Positions 36,568 to 44,063 of a stretch of 64,000 nt of DNA are shown piece by piece (the first letter of the stretch is position 1; the number at the start of each line of letters is the position of its first letter). The stretch is taken from assembly GCA_963736695.1 (NCBI GenBank), contig CAVTPU010000004.1, positions 620,001 through 684,000 of the forward strand, in the 5' to 3' direction. A program made the position numbers and the translations under genes. The notes beneath the pieces are model-generated. The model was not told where the DNA came from. It saw only the letters and a program-made list of their open reading frames with translations, and searched no databases. The stretch comes from CAVTPU01 sp963736695 (GTDB taxonomy: Bacteria; Actinomycetota; Actinomycetes; Mycobacteriales; Micromonosporaceae).

Positions 36568-37326
36568 TCATGAGGATCTCGGCGACGGGCGCACCCGCAC
36601 CTGCGCCCAGACGACGGTGTCCCGGTGCGATCGCAGGCATCCCCATTGCGCGGCGAGTGTCTCCACCAGCATGAGCCCGCGACCCCCGTCGACGAGCTCG
36701 GCCGCGTCATAGCGCACCTCAGGTTGCCCGGCGCCCCCGTCCCGGACCGCGATGTGCAGCAGTGGAGGGACGATCCGCAGTGACAGGTCGATCATGGTGC
36801 CGGCGTGCACCACCGCGTTGGTGACCAGCTCCGTCGCGACCAACGCCGCCACGTCGACGTCGCCGCCGAGGCCTTGGGCGAGACAGATCGAGTGCACCGC
36901 GGACCGTGCGGTGCGCGCCGCGGTCTGGTCGGGGGCGATGCGCAGCCGGCGCACCCCGAGGTCGGGCAGCCCGGTGATGCCGGTCGAGATCGTCGCGTCG
37001 GTGTGCACGGCGACCCCGGGCGCGAGTCCGACCCGGTGGGCGGCGGCGATCGTCGAGGGCGAGGCTCCGCTCACGACGATCGGCACGCCGGGCCAGATCA
37101 GGCTTTCCCGGCCGAGGGTGGCGATGCCGCTGAGCACCACGTCGTCCACGCCGGTCGCGCGCGTGAGGTCGACGAGCACCGCACCGGGTTGGGCGGCGAG
37201 ACAGGCCACCACCTCCGCCCGCAGACCGGGGCCCGCCGCAGCCACGAGCGGGCCGTGCGCGCGCACCGTCGCGAGCGACGGGGTGAGGTCGACCGTGAAG
37301 CGGACCTGATCATCCATCACGATCAT
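36568..37326 (-). CDS. STAS-like domain fused to a RsbW-type HATPase (anti-sigma kinase-like)
   Basis: About 252 residues from ATG 37326. Residues 1-105 look like a STAS domain (RFTVDLTPSLATVRAHGPLV, VLVDLTRATGVDDVVLSGIA). Residues about 120-245 are a GHKL ATPase of the RsbW/SpoIIAB type, with N-box ELVTNAVVHAGTMIDL, G1 box AVRDGGAG and G2 box GGRGLMLVETLAAQWG. RsbW proteins bind SigB-type sigma factors and phosphorylate partner STAS proteins. In the STAS part the acceptor position is again not serine (VDDVV). It lies just upstream of the STAS-sigma gene, so the two probably form a partner-switch pair. A longer start at 37491 would overlap the WhiB gene. Confidence 0.8.
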   Translation of the reverse strand: MIVMDDQVRFTVDLTPSLATVRAHGPLVAAAGPGLRAEVVACLAAQPGAVLVDLTRATGVDDVVLSGIATLGRESLIWPGVPIVVSGASPSTIAAAHRVGLAPGVAVHTDATISTGITGLPDLGVRRLRIAPDQTAARTARSAVHSICLAQGLGGDVDVAALVATELVTNAVVHAGTMIDLSLRIVPPLLHIAVRDGGAGQPEVRYDAAELVDGGRGLMLVETLAAQWGCLRSHRDTVVWAQVRVRPSPRSS

Positions 37327-37399
37327 CAGACCATGGCCGGTGCGTGCCGCGCTGCGGACGAGCACGGCACGACACCACCGGATGACCGGGGCGAACCGG

Positions 37400-37798
37400 T
37401 CAGGTCGAGCCGTGGACGCCGGGCGCCGTTGACCGGCGTTGATAGCGGGCCCGAAAGTCGACCAGCCATCTGTCGAGCACCGTGGGGTCAACGACGCCGC
37501 GCCTGGTCACTGCGGCGCGCCACCCCTTCTCCTGCAACAACTGACGCTCATTTTCGCTAAAACCACCCCAGATGCCATATTCCTCACCGATCACCAGCGC
37601 GTGCGTCGCGCACTGCGGGCGTACCGGGCATTCTTGACATATCTGTTTCGCGGCGATCTCCCGCAAACGCCGACTGATGCGGCCCGGATCGTCCTCCGGG
37701 TGAAAGAACTGCACGCCACTACGGTCGCGGCAACGGCCATAGCGCTGCCACTCCCACGCGTCACTCAAGGGCTGCAACCGAGACGGGAACTTCGCCAT
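37400..37798 (-). CDS. WhiB-family iron-sulfur transcription factor
   Basis: A 132-residue protein with the four conserved cysteines at about positions 23, 54, 57 and 63 (GRCRDRSG; KQICQECPVRPQC) that bind a [4Fe-4S] cluster, and the GIWGG turn at 75-79 followed by SENERQLL. WhiB proteins bind sigma factor region 4 and act as redox- or stress-sensitive regulators in actinobacteria. ATG 37798 has GGAGGA eleven bases upstream. It is the first gene of the minus-strand set with the STAS-HATPase and STAS-sigma genes. The C-terminal ~40 residues are Arg-rich and may contact DNA. Confidence 0.93.
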   Translation of the reverse strand: MAKFPSRLQPLSDAWEWQRYGRCRDRSGVQFFHPEDDPGRISRRLREIAAKQICQECPVRPQCATHALVIGEEYGIWGGFSENERQLLQEKGWRAAVTRRGVVDPTVLDRWLVDFRARYQRRSTAPGVHGST

Positions 37799-38012
37799 CG
37801 CGGGTCCTCCTTCATCGACTCCCGTGATCTCGTCTGCAACCCGCCCTTGTCCGGTTAATACCCCAATCCGGTCCGGCCTAAACCTCGCTACAAAATTCGC
37901 CAAACCGATCAAAGTCATAATCCACAATAAAACGTACGATCAATGTGGCTGAAGTCCCACGGCGGCGTTTCGACCCGCGACTGTCGGTGGCGGGCGGTAA
38001 GGTCCTCGCCCG

Positions 38013-39947
38013 ATGAAGAACCTAATCAACGGCTGGCGTCTGCGCCGCACCGCGAAGGCCATCTTCGGCTGGCGCAAGCTGCGGCCCGCGCAGCTGCGCG
38101 CCATGCGTGCGATCACCCGTGGCCGGGACACCCTCACGGTCATGCCCACCGGCGCCGGCAAGTCCGCGATCTATCAGGTGCCCGCCGCGATGCTCGACCG
38201 GCCGACCCTGGTGATCTCGCCGCTGCTCGCGCTGCAAACCGACCAGATGGCCGGGCTCAACCAGCGCGACGACCAGCGCATCCGCGCCGTGCGGATCAGC
38301 TCGGCCGAGACCCCCGCCGGGCAACGCGAGTCGCTCGCCGCGATCCGTGAAGGGCGCGCCCGGTTCCTCTTCGTCACCCCGGAACAGTTGGCCAACCCGG
38401 ATCGGCGGGCCGAGATCCGCGACCTCAATCCGGGCCTGGTCGCCGTCGACGAGGCCCACTGCCTGTCGACCTGGGGACACGACTTCCGCCCCGACTACCT
38501 CACCCTCGGGCACGCGATCGACGACCTCGCCCCGATCCGACGCGGATGGCGACGCCTCTTCGGCCGACGCGGGCCCCGCCCCGTCGTCGTCGCGCTCACC
38601 GCCACCGCCTCGCCGCCGGTGCGCGAGGACATCGTGGCCCGGCTGCGCCTGCGCGCACCCGAACTGATCATCACCGGCCTGGACCGGCCCAACCTGCACC
38701 TCGCCACGATCCACTGCCCCACCGAGGACCACCGGTGGCGACGCCTGCTCGCCCTGCTCGACAACGAACAGGCGCGGTCCGGCCGCTGCGGCATCATCTA
38801 CGTCGCGACCCGCCGCGCTGCGGAACAGACCGCCCAACGCCTGCAGGAGGACGGTTTCGCCGCCGACCACTACCACGGTGGCCTCGCCGCCGGCACCCGC
38901 ACCCGCAAACACGAACAGTTCCTCGCCGGCGAGATCCCGGTCATGGTCGCCACCTCTGCCTTCGGCATGGGCATCGACAAACCCGACATCCGTTGGGTGA
39001 TCCACCTCGCGCTGCCCGACTCGCCCGACAGTTATCTGCAGGAGATCGGCCGCGCGGGCCGCGACGGGGCACCAGCCCGCGCGTCGCTACTGTTCCGCGC
39101 CGAAGACGTCGGGCTGCAACGCTACTTCGCCGGCGGAACCCCGTCGGAGATCGAGATTCGCGACCTCGTCGCGGTGCTGCGCCAACACCCCCACAGCCGT
39201 GCCCAGCTGCGCGAGGTCAGCGGATTCAGCGCCCGCAAACTCACCTCGCTCATCACCCTGCTGGAGCAGGTCGGCGCGGTCGCCACCGACGCCGACGACA
39301 TGCTGGCCAGCCCCGCGCACGCCCCACTGCCCGTCGACGCCGCCCGCCTCGCGCTCGCCGAGGTCGAACGGCATCAGACGATCGGACGCAGCCGCATCGA
39401 CATGATGCGCGGCTTCGCCGAGAGTCGCGCCTGCCGTGGGCAGGCTCTGCTGACCTATTTCGGCGACCGCGTCGACGGCCCGTGCGGGCACTGCGACAAC
39501 TGCGACGCCCAACCCCACGCGAACGCCACCGGCCCGGCCGGGGCTCGCGCCGGGGCCAGCGTCGTCGGAGCGAGCGCCCGGCGGGGTGGCGCCGCAACGG
39601 GCACCTCGGCTGGGTCGCCGGCCGGCGGCCCGGATCCGGCCGGCTCATCGGGCGATCGACCGACCGCCTCGTCAACCGGCCGATCGCGGGTGGCGCCCAC
39701 GCAACGCGGCAACACCACATCCACCCACGATGGCGCCCCGGCGGTCAACGCGGCCGGATCCGACGCCGAGCCCTATCCGTTGCACGCCACCGTGCGGCAC
39801 AAGGCCTGGGGCAGCGGAACCGTGCTCGGATATGAGAGCGACAAGATGACGGTGCTGTTCGACAGCGTCGGCTACAAGACGCTCGCGGTCTCCGTTGTGC
39901 GTAAGGGCAATCTGCTCACCCTCGAATCCGCCGACCAGTCCTCATAG
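38013..39947 (+). CDS. recQ: RecQ-type ATP-dependent DNA helicase with C-terminal extension
   Basis: A 644-residue SF2 helicase. It has Walker A with Lys50 (MPTGAGKSAIYQVP), DEAH at about 146-149 (VDEAHCLSTWGHDFRPDY), VVALTATASPP, the C-terminal helicase motif TSAFGMGIDKPDIRWVIH and GRAGRDG. The RecQ zinc domain is present (CRGQALLTYFGD, then CGHCDNC). The HRDC domain is not recognised. After it come about 90 Ala/Gly/Ser/Thr-rich residues and a small C-terminal fold (YPLHATVRHKAWGSGTVLGY and GYKTLAVSVVRKGNLL). It unwinds DNA in repair and replication restart. It is divergent from whiB. Confidence 0.9.
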   Translation: MKNLINGWRLRRTAKAIFGWRKLRPAQLRAMRAITRGRDTLTVMPTGAGKSAIYQVPAAMLDRPTLVISPLLALQTDQMAGLNQRDDQRIRAVRISSAETPAGQRESLAAIREGRARFLFVTPEQLANPDRRAEIRDLNPGLVAVDEAHCLSTWGHDFRPDYLTLGHAIDDLAPIRRGWRRLFGRRGPRPVVVALTATASPPVREDIVARLRLRAPELIITGLDRPNLHLATIHCPTEDHRWRRLLALLDNEQARSGRCGIIYVATRRAAEQTAQRLQEDGFAADHYHGGLAAGTRTRKHEQFLAGEIPVMVATSAFGMGIDKPDIRWVIHLALPDSPDSYLQEIGRAGRDGAPARASLLFRAEDVGLQRYFAGGTPSEIEIRDLVAVLRQHPHSRAQLREVSGFSARKLTSLITLLEQVGAVATDADDMLASPAHAPLPVDAARLALAEVERHQTIGRSRIDMMRGFAESRACRGQALLTYFGDRVDGPCGHCDNCDAQPHANATGPAGARAGASVVGASARRGGAATGTSAGSPAGGPDPAGSSGDRPTASSTGRSRVAPTQRGNTTSTHDGAPAVNAAGSDAEPYPLHATVRHKAWGSGTVLGYESDKMTVLFDSVGYKTLAVSVVRKGNLLTLESADQSS

Positions 39948-40071
39948 GACTGGTTACCTGAGAAGCCACGGGTGCCCGCCTCGCTGATTGCGTCGGCATC
40001 GAGGCCACTTTGCACCCTTTATGGCGTTGTACTTGCGCGCTGACCTGTCAACTGAGGCGCCCACGCCTCAA

Positions 40072-40113
40072 CGTGGTGGTTTCGGGTCGTCATGACGACC
40101 CGAAACCACCACG
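40072..40113. repeat. Perfect 42-bp palindrome, REP-like element copy A
   Basis: Arms of 20 bases (CGTGGTGGTTTCGGGTCGTC and its exact complement) surround a central AT, followed by CTAATGC. A second copy with the same layout is at 62605-62646. No T-run follows. Confidence 0.85.
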
Positions 40114-40255
40114 CTAATGCGGACCCCTTGATCGTGCGCACGCTGTGGGTGTGGGTGCGTGATGCCGAGCGGACCGCGCCGGCGTGGTGGCGAAGAGCAC
40201 CGCTCACCGACCGCGCCACCACGAAAAGTGCGCCGCGAACGCGGTGCGAACCACA

Positions 40256-40271
40256 CTATCCGTACGGATAG
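40256..40271. promoter_or_regulatory. 16-bp perfect palindrome, TetR-operator-like
   Basis: CTATCCGTACGGATAG reads identically on both strands, centred on CGTACG. This shape is typical of TetR-family operators in actinobacteria. No TetR gene is in the window. Confidence 0.4.
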
Positions 40272-40589
40272 ATGGTGTTTTCGCGCCCACTCGCCGGCCC
40301 GCCTGGTCTCGGGTAGCATGACCGCGACCTATATCAATATGCACAGGTGACATGGCACCCGAAACGGCCTCACCGATGCCCGAACAGCGCCAATCGATAG
40401 CCAGACGACTCAATGCCAACCAACCCTATGGGTGAGCCTGGTGTCGTTCGGGCGTTGACGGCTGCACCCCATGGGCGAGTGACCGCTACAGTGCCACACG
40501 CCACCATGAATAAACGATCAACGGCGTGTGCCCGGAGAAACAGCCCGGGCGCCGAGAATCCGTGCACATAGGACTTGAAAGGGCGCCAC

Positions 40590-41510
40590 GTGTCGGACCA
40601 GCAGCCTGCCGGGGACTCGCCAGAACCAGCGAGTGACATCCCCACCCCGGCCACCCCACCACCGGCGGCGAATCCACCCGCCGACGCTGACAAACCCGCC
40701 GCCACTCCCGCTCCGGCGCCAGCGGCGACCCCCAAACCAGCCACTCCCAAGCCCGCCACACCGAAACCCGCGCCGGCCAAGCCGGACCCGGCCCCCGCGG
40801 CCGGGCCGCTCAGCGACGTGCTTCCCAGCGCGGCGGCTGGTGCGGCCGTCGCGGGCGCTGCGGCCGCGGGCGCCGCAACAGCAGCGGGCGCCGGAGCCGG
40901 AGCCGCTGCGGCCAAGCCTGCCGCCGAGTGTGTCTCGGACGATGTCGCCGAGCCGGTCGCCGCGAACCCGGTCGACCGGAAAGATGACGATCATGATGAT
41001 GACGACGATGACGACAGTCACGGCGGCAAGGTTCTGCTCATCATCGTGCTGATCCTGTTGCTGCTGCTGTGCCTGGGCGGCGGCGGGTGGTATCTGTTCT
41101 TGCGGGACAAGGACGACAAACCCGCGCCGGCCGCGAGCCAGTCGACTGTCGCCACGGCCCCCGCGACGACAGCCGCCCCGGTTGAGCCGGCGCCGACCAC
41201 TCCGGTAGGCGAGCCGTCGCCGACTGAGACGGCCGCACCGGAGCCGACCGCGACGCCGACCGCCACCCCCGAACAGAAACTCGTGGCGGTGCCCAACGTC
41301 GTCGGCATGACCGCCGCCGAGGCCGAGCACGCACTGGAACACGCGGGGTTCACGAAGGTGACGTTCAGCAACGCCGATCATCCCGACGAGCCGGTGCAGA
41401 TCCTCACCGAATGGAAGGTCACCGCGCAGACCCCGACGGCCGGCGACACGATCGACGCCGACACGGAGATCGTGCTGACCGTGACCCGATTGGGCGGCGG
41501 CAGAGGCTGA
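40590..41510 (+). CDS. Single-pass membrane protein with Pro/Ala-rich cytoplasmic arm and one PASTA domain
   Basis: About 306 residues from GTG 40590, with GAAAGGG seven bases upstream. The N-terminal ~150 residues are Pro/Ala/Lys low-complexity sequence ending in an Asp-rich stretch (VDRKDDDHDDDDDDDSHGG). One transmembrane helix follows (KVLLIIVLILLLLLCLGGGG), then a Thr/Pro linker and a PASTA domain (VAVPNVVGMTAAEAEHALEH, then TVTR near the end). PASTA domains bind muropeptides, usually in PknB kinases and PBPs; here there is no kinase domain. A cell-wall sensing or scaffold role is possible. Confidence 0.82.
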   Translation: MSDQQPAGDSPEPASDIPTPATPPPAANPPADADKPAATPAPAPAATPKPATPKPATPKPAPAKPDPAPAAGPLSDVLPSAAAGAAVAGAAAAGAATAAGAGAGAAAAKPAAECVSDDVAEPVAANPVDRKDDDHDDDDDDDSHGGKVLLIIVLILLLLLCLGGGGWYLFLRDKDDKPAPAASQSTVATAPATTAAPVEPAPTTPVGEPSPTETAAPEPTATPTATPEQKLVAVPNVVGMTAAEAEHALEHAGFTKVTFSNADHPDEPVQILTEWKVTAQTPTAGDTIDADTEIVLTVTRLGGGRG

Positions 41511-41545
41511 CCGACGGCGGGTGCGGGCCCTTGGTGGTGAAAACC

Positions 41546-42343
41546 TCAGGCGGCCCGCGCTCGCCGTTCTGCTGAATTCGACGGTTCGGCAGTGGTCGAC
41601 GGTTCGACTGTTGTCGACTGTTCGGCGGCGATCGATACGAAGGCGGAGGCGTCGGCAGCGGCGGCCGCGTCCGCATCGTTGTTGAAATAGACAAAAACGT
41701 CCGAATCGGACGGATAGGCTGATCGGATCCGTTTCGCCCACAGACGCAGCGTTCGCGCGTCATAGCGGGGCGAGCGCGTCGCGCCGAGTCCGTGCAGACG
41801 CAGATAACCGAACGGCGCGGTGCGCCACAACGGCGTCACGGGTTGCCCGAGTCGGTCCGACCAGCACAACGCCGCGTCATGCCGACCGAGCACGTCGCGG
41901 ACCGAATCGGTCCACCACGACGAATGGCGGGGCTCGACCACGACCCGGATCGCCCCCTTGTCGCACTCGTCGAGGACCGCGTCAAGCCGGTCCACATCGA
42001 CCGCGAGAGTCGGCGGCAGCTGCAACAGCACCGGACCGAGCTTGTCGGCCAGCCCGGTGGCCCGCTCAAGAAAGCGTCCCACGGGCTCGGCCGGGTCGCG
42101 CAGTCGCTTGACGTGGGTGAGGAATCGGCTCATCTTCACCGCGACGAGGAAGTCGTCCGGAGTGCGGTCGCGCCACGCGGCGAAGGTGTCTCGCTCGGGC
42201 AGACGATAAAAGGCGTTGTCGACCTCGACGGTGTCGAAGGCTCCGGCGTAATACTCCAGCCACAGCCGTTGCGGCACATCGTCGGGATAGAAACGGTGCC
42301 GCCACCCGGCGTATTGCCAGCCGCAGGTGCCGACCCGGATCAC
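41546..42343 (-). CDS. DUF72 family protein (TIM-barrel)
   Basis: About 265 residues. The start at GTG 42343 gives IRVGTCGWQYAGWRHRFYPD, the DUF72 opening. Further family marks are VEVDNAFYRLPERDTFAAWR, FLVAVKMSRFLTHVKRLRDP, GPVLLQLPPTLAVDVDRLDA, VVVEPRHSSWWTD and YLRLHGLGATRSPRYDA. Biochemical function of the family is not settled. It lies 13 bases after the DksA/TraR-like gene on the same strand. The C-terminal tail is rich in Thr/Val/Glu repeats. Confidence 0.85.
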   Translation of the reverse strand: MIRVGTCGWQYAGWRHRFYPDDVPQRLWLEYYAGAFDTVEVDNAFYRLPERDTFAAWRDRTPDDFLVAVKMSRFLTHVKRLRDPAEPVGRFLERATGLADKLGPVLLQLPPTLAVDVDRLDAVLDECDKGAIRVVVEPRHSSWWTDSVRDVLGRHDAALCWSDRLGQPVTPLWRTAPFGYLRLHGLGATRSPRYDARTLRLWAKRIRSAYPSDSDVFVYFNNDADAAAAADASAFVSIAAEQSTTVEPSTTAEPSNSAERRARAA

Positions 42344-42356
42344 TGTCGCCGGCCGC

Positions 42357-42761
42357 CTATCCGGCGCGCCGCTCGCTGGTCTGTTTGCACCGCACGCACG
42401 TGGTGGCCGCGGGGAATGCCTCGAGCCGCTCGGCCGGAATGACCTCGCCGCAGACCTCGCAGGTCCCGTAGGTGCCAGTGTCGATGCGTCGCATCGCGTG
42501 CTCGATCTGGTCGAGCCGGTCACGAATGCCCGCGACGAGGGTCAGCTGTTGCTCCCGTTGTGATGTGCGGGCGCCATAGTCGACTTCGTCGTCGCCGCCG
42601 GCTTCGACGGTCTGGCCCACGTTGGTCACCACCGCCAACGCCTCGGCGTGTTCGGCCTCCAGCTCCGTATGCATGACGTGCAGACGCTCACGGATCTCGC
42701 CGGTGTCCAACCCTGTGGTGCGTGCGTCCGGCTGAGCCGGTCGGGTCGTCTTCGTGGTCAT
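42357..42761 (-). CDS. DksA/TraR-type zinc-finger protein
   Basis: A 134-residue protein with a helical coiled-coil-like N-terminus (EIRERLHVMHTELEAEHAEA), then DRLDQIEHAMRRIDTGTYGT and a C-x2-C / C-x2-C zinc finger with cysteines at 101, 104, 122 and 125 (CEVCGEVIPAERLEAFP; CVRCK). This matches actinobacterial DksA/TraR-like proteins, which may bind the RNA polymerase secondary channel. Its coiled-coil tip acidic pair is not obvious. It is followed by the DUF72 gene. Confidence 0.88.
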   Translation of the reverse strand: MTTKTTRPAQPDARTTGLDTGEIRERLHVMHTELEAEHAEALAVVTNVGQTVEAGGDDEVDYGARTSQREQQLTLVAGIRDRLDQIEHAMRRIDTGTYGTCEVCGEVIPAERLEAFPAATTCVRCKQTSERRAG

Positions 42762-42859
42762 CGTCGACGCTCCTGCCTGGGCGAAGGTGATCCCCCGACG
42801 CTACGGCAGCGGCCTGCGGGCCGCCGCCGTTTGGTGGGAAAAGTCGCGCCCGTCGGTGG

Positions 42860-43792
42860 TCACCGCGTGATCGCGGTGACCACCTGCTGCGCCCGCCCCT
42901 CATGCCTGGCGTAGGCGTAGGGATAGGCGCTGATCTGCACCGATTGGGCAGCCCATGTGAGCGACATCTGCTGCCATCCCGGCACCTGCCGCAACGCGCG
43001 ATAGAACTGGGTCGCCGAATAGCCGGGGGTCATCAGCCCCTTGACCGGACCCCACGCGCCGCTCGCGCGCTGTTGGAACAGCCCGACCGAGTCGTGGTCG
43101 GCTCCCGTCCCCTCGTGGGGATAGTGCAACGATTCGGGCACCACATAACTTGCCAGGTTGCGCAGGTCGCTCTCCTGCATCGCGGTCGCCACGGCGATCA
43201 CCAGAGCCCGCTTGGGCATCTTCATCGCCTGTCCCGCGCGCACGATCTGATAAGCGTTGTTCATCTGCGTACGGGTAAGACCAGCGACTGGTGCCGGCGG
43301 GCCGGCCGGCTTCGCCGGCGCCTTCGCGACCTTTGTGGACGGTGTCGACGTCCGGGCACCGCCCCGGGAGCCCCGCTGAGCCTCGGGTCGGGTGGGGTCG
43401 TCGACGCCCGCAGCGAGCGCGGCCGCGCGCTGGGTGGCCCGCGCGGCGTGGATCGGCCCTTGGGTGAAGGTCACGAGGCCGAGACAGCACAGCGAGCCCA
43501 TGACGATCGCCATCCGTCCAGAAGGGACCCAGCTGAGCAACATGGCGTGGCGGGCGCGTTGGGCATAGCCGGCGACCGCAGCGCCGGTCCGGGTGTTCCG
43601 GATCCGCGTGACGGTCGGGTGTGTCGCCGCGTGCGTCGCCGCGCGTGCCCGGTCGAACGCCGCGCGGAACGCGGAACGCGCACGCGACGGCCGGTCCGAC
43701 CCGCGATGCGTGGGCCGGTACGCCTGACTGAGCCGCCGGATCCGTACCCGCAGATTGTCTTGAATGTTTTGATGCGTGGGGGAATGTCGCAT
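42860..43792 (-). CDS. Membrane-anchored lytic transglycosylase-like protein
   Basis: A 310-residue protein. The N-terminal ~80 residues are basic, a hydrophobic helix follows (MAIVMGSLCCLGLVTFTQG), then an Ala/Pro/Lys linker and a C-terminal lysozyme-like domain: NNAYQIVRAGQAMKMPKRAL, VIAVATAMQESDLRNLASYV, HDSVGLFQQRASGAWGPVKG, and TWAAQSVQISAYPYAYARHE. The QES and GLFQQR motifs mark the actinobacterial peptidoglycan-cleaving family in which the Glu is catalytic. It should act on the cell wall outside the membrane. Confidence 0.8.
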   Translation of the reverse strand: MRHSPTHQNIQDNLRVRIRRLSQAYRPTHRGSDRPSRARSAFRAAFDRARAATHAATHPTVTRIRNTRTGAAVAGYAQRARHAMLLSWVPSGRMAIVMGSLCCLGLVTFTQGPIHAARATQRAAALAAGVDDPTRPEAQRGSRGGARTSTPSTKVAKAPAKPAGPPAPVAGLTRTQMNNAYQIVRAGQAMKMPKRALVIAVATAMQESDLRNLASYVVPESLHYPHEGTGADHDSVGLFQQRASGAWGPVKGLMTPGYSATQFYRALRQVPGWQQMSLTWAAQSVQISAYPYAYARHEGRAQQVVTAITR

Positions 43793-44063
43793 TGGCCGAT
43801 CGTAAAGCGGCGAGTCGGCGATAGCGCAGGTCAGAGCCAGTGAGACTCATAACAACTTCACTATTCGTAGTCATGTCATTACGTTGCGTTGACGTGAGCG
43901 GCGTCACTCCCCCACCCGTGGTGCCGCCGAATCATCGCGAACCGCCTCCGGAACACGCGTGAGAAAGCCCCACGACGTCGGCCCGTCGTCGCGACACCGC
44001 ACCTCGAACTCGGCACAATGGCGGGCGGCCCCTGACCACCACAACGCGAGACGGAAGACAGGC

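Larger units (their letters stand above)
39948..40589. other. Long intergenic region holding two palindromes
   Basis: About 640 bases between recQ and the PASTA gene without a recognised gene. It holds the 42-bp palindrome at 40072-40113 and the 16-bp palindrome at 40256-40271, described separately. Confidence 0.6.
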
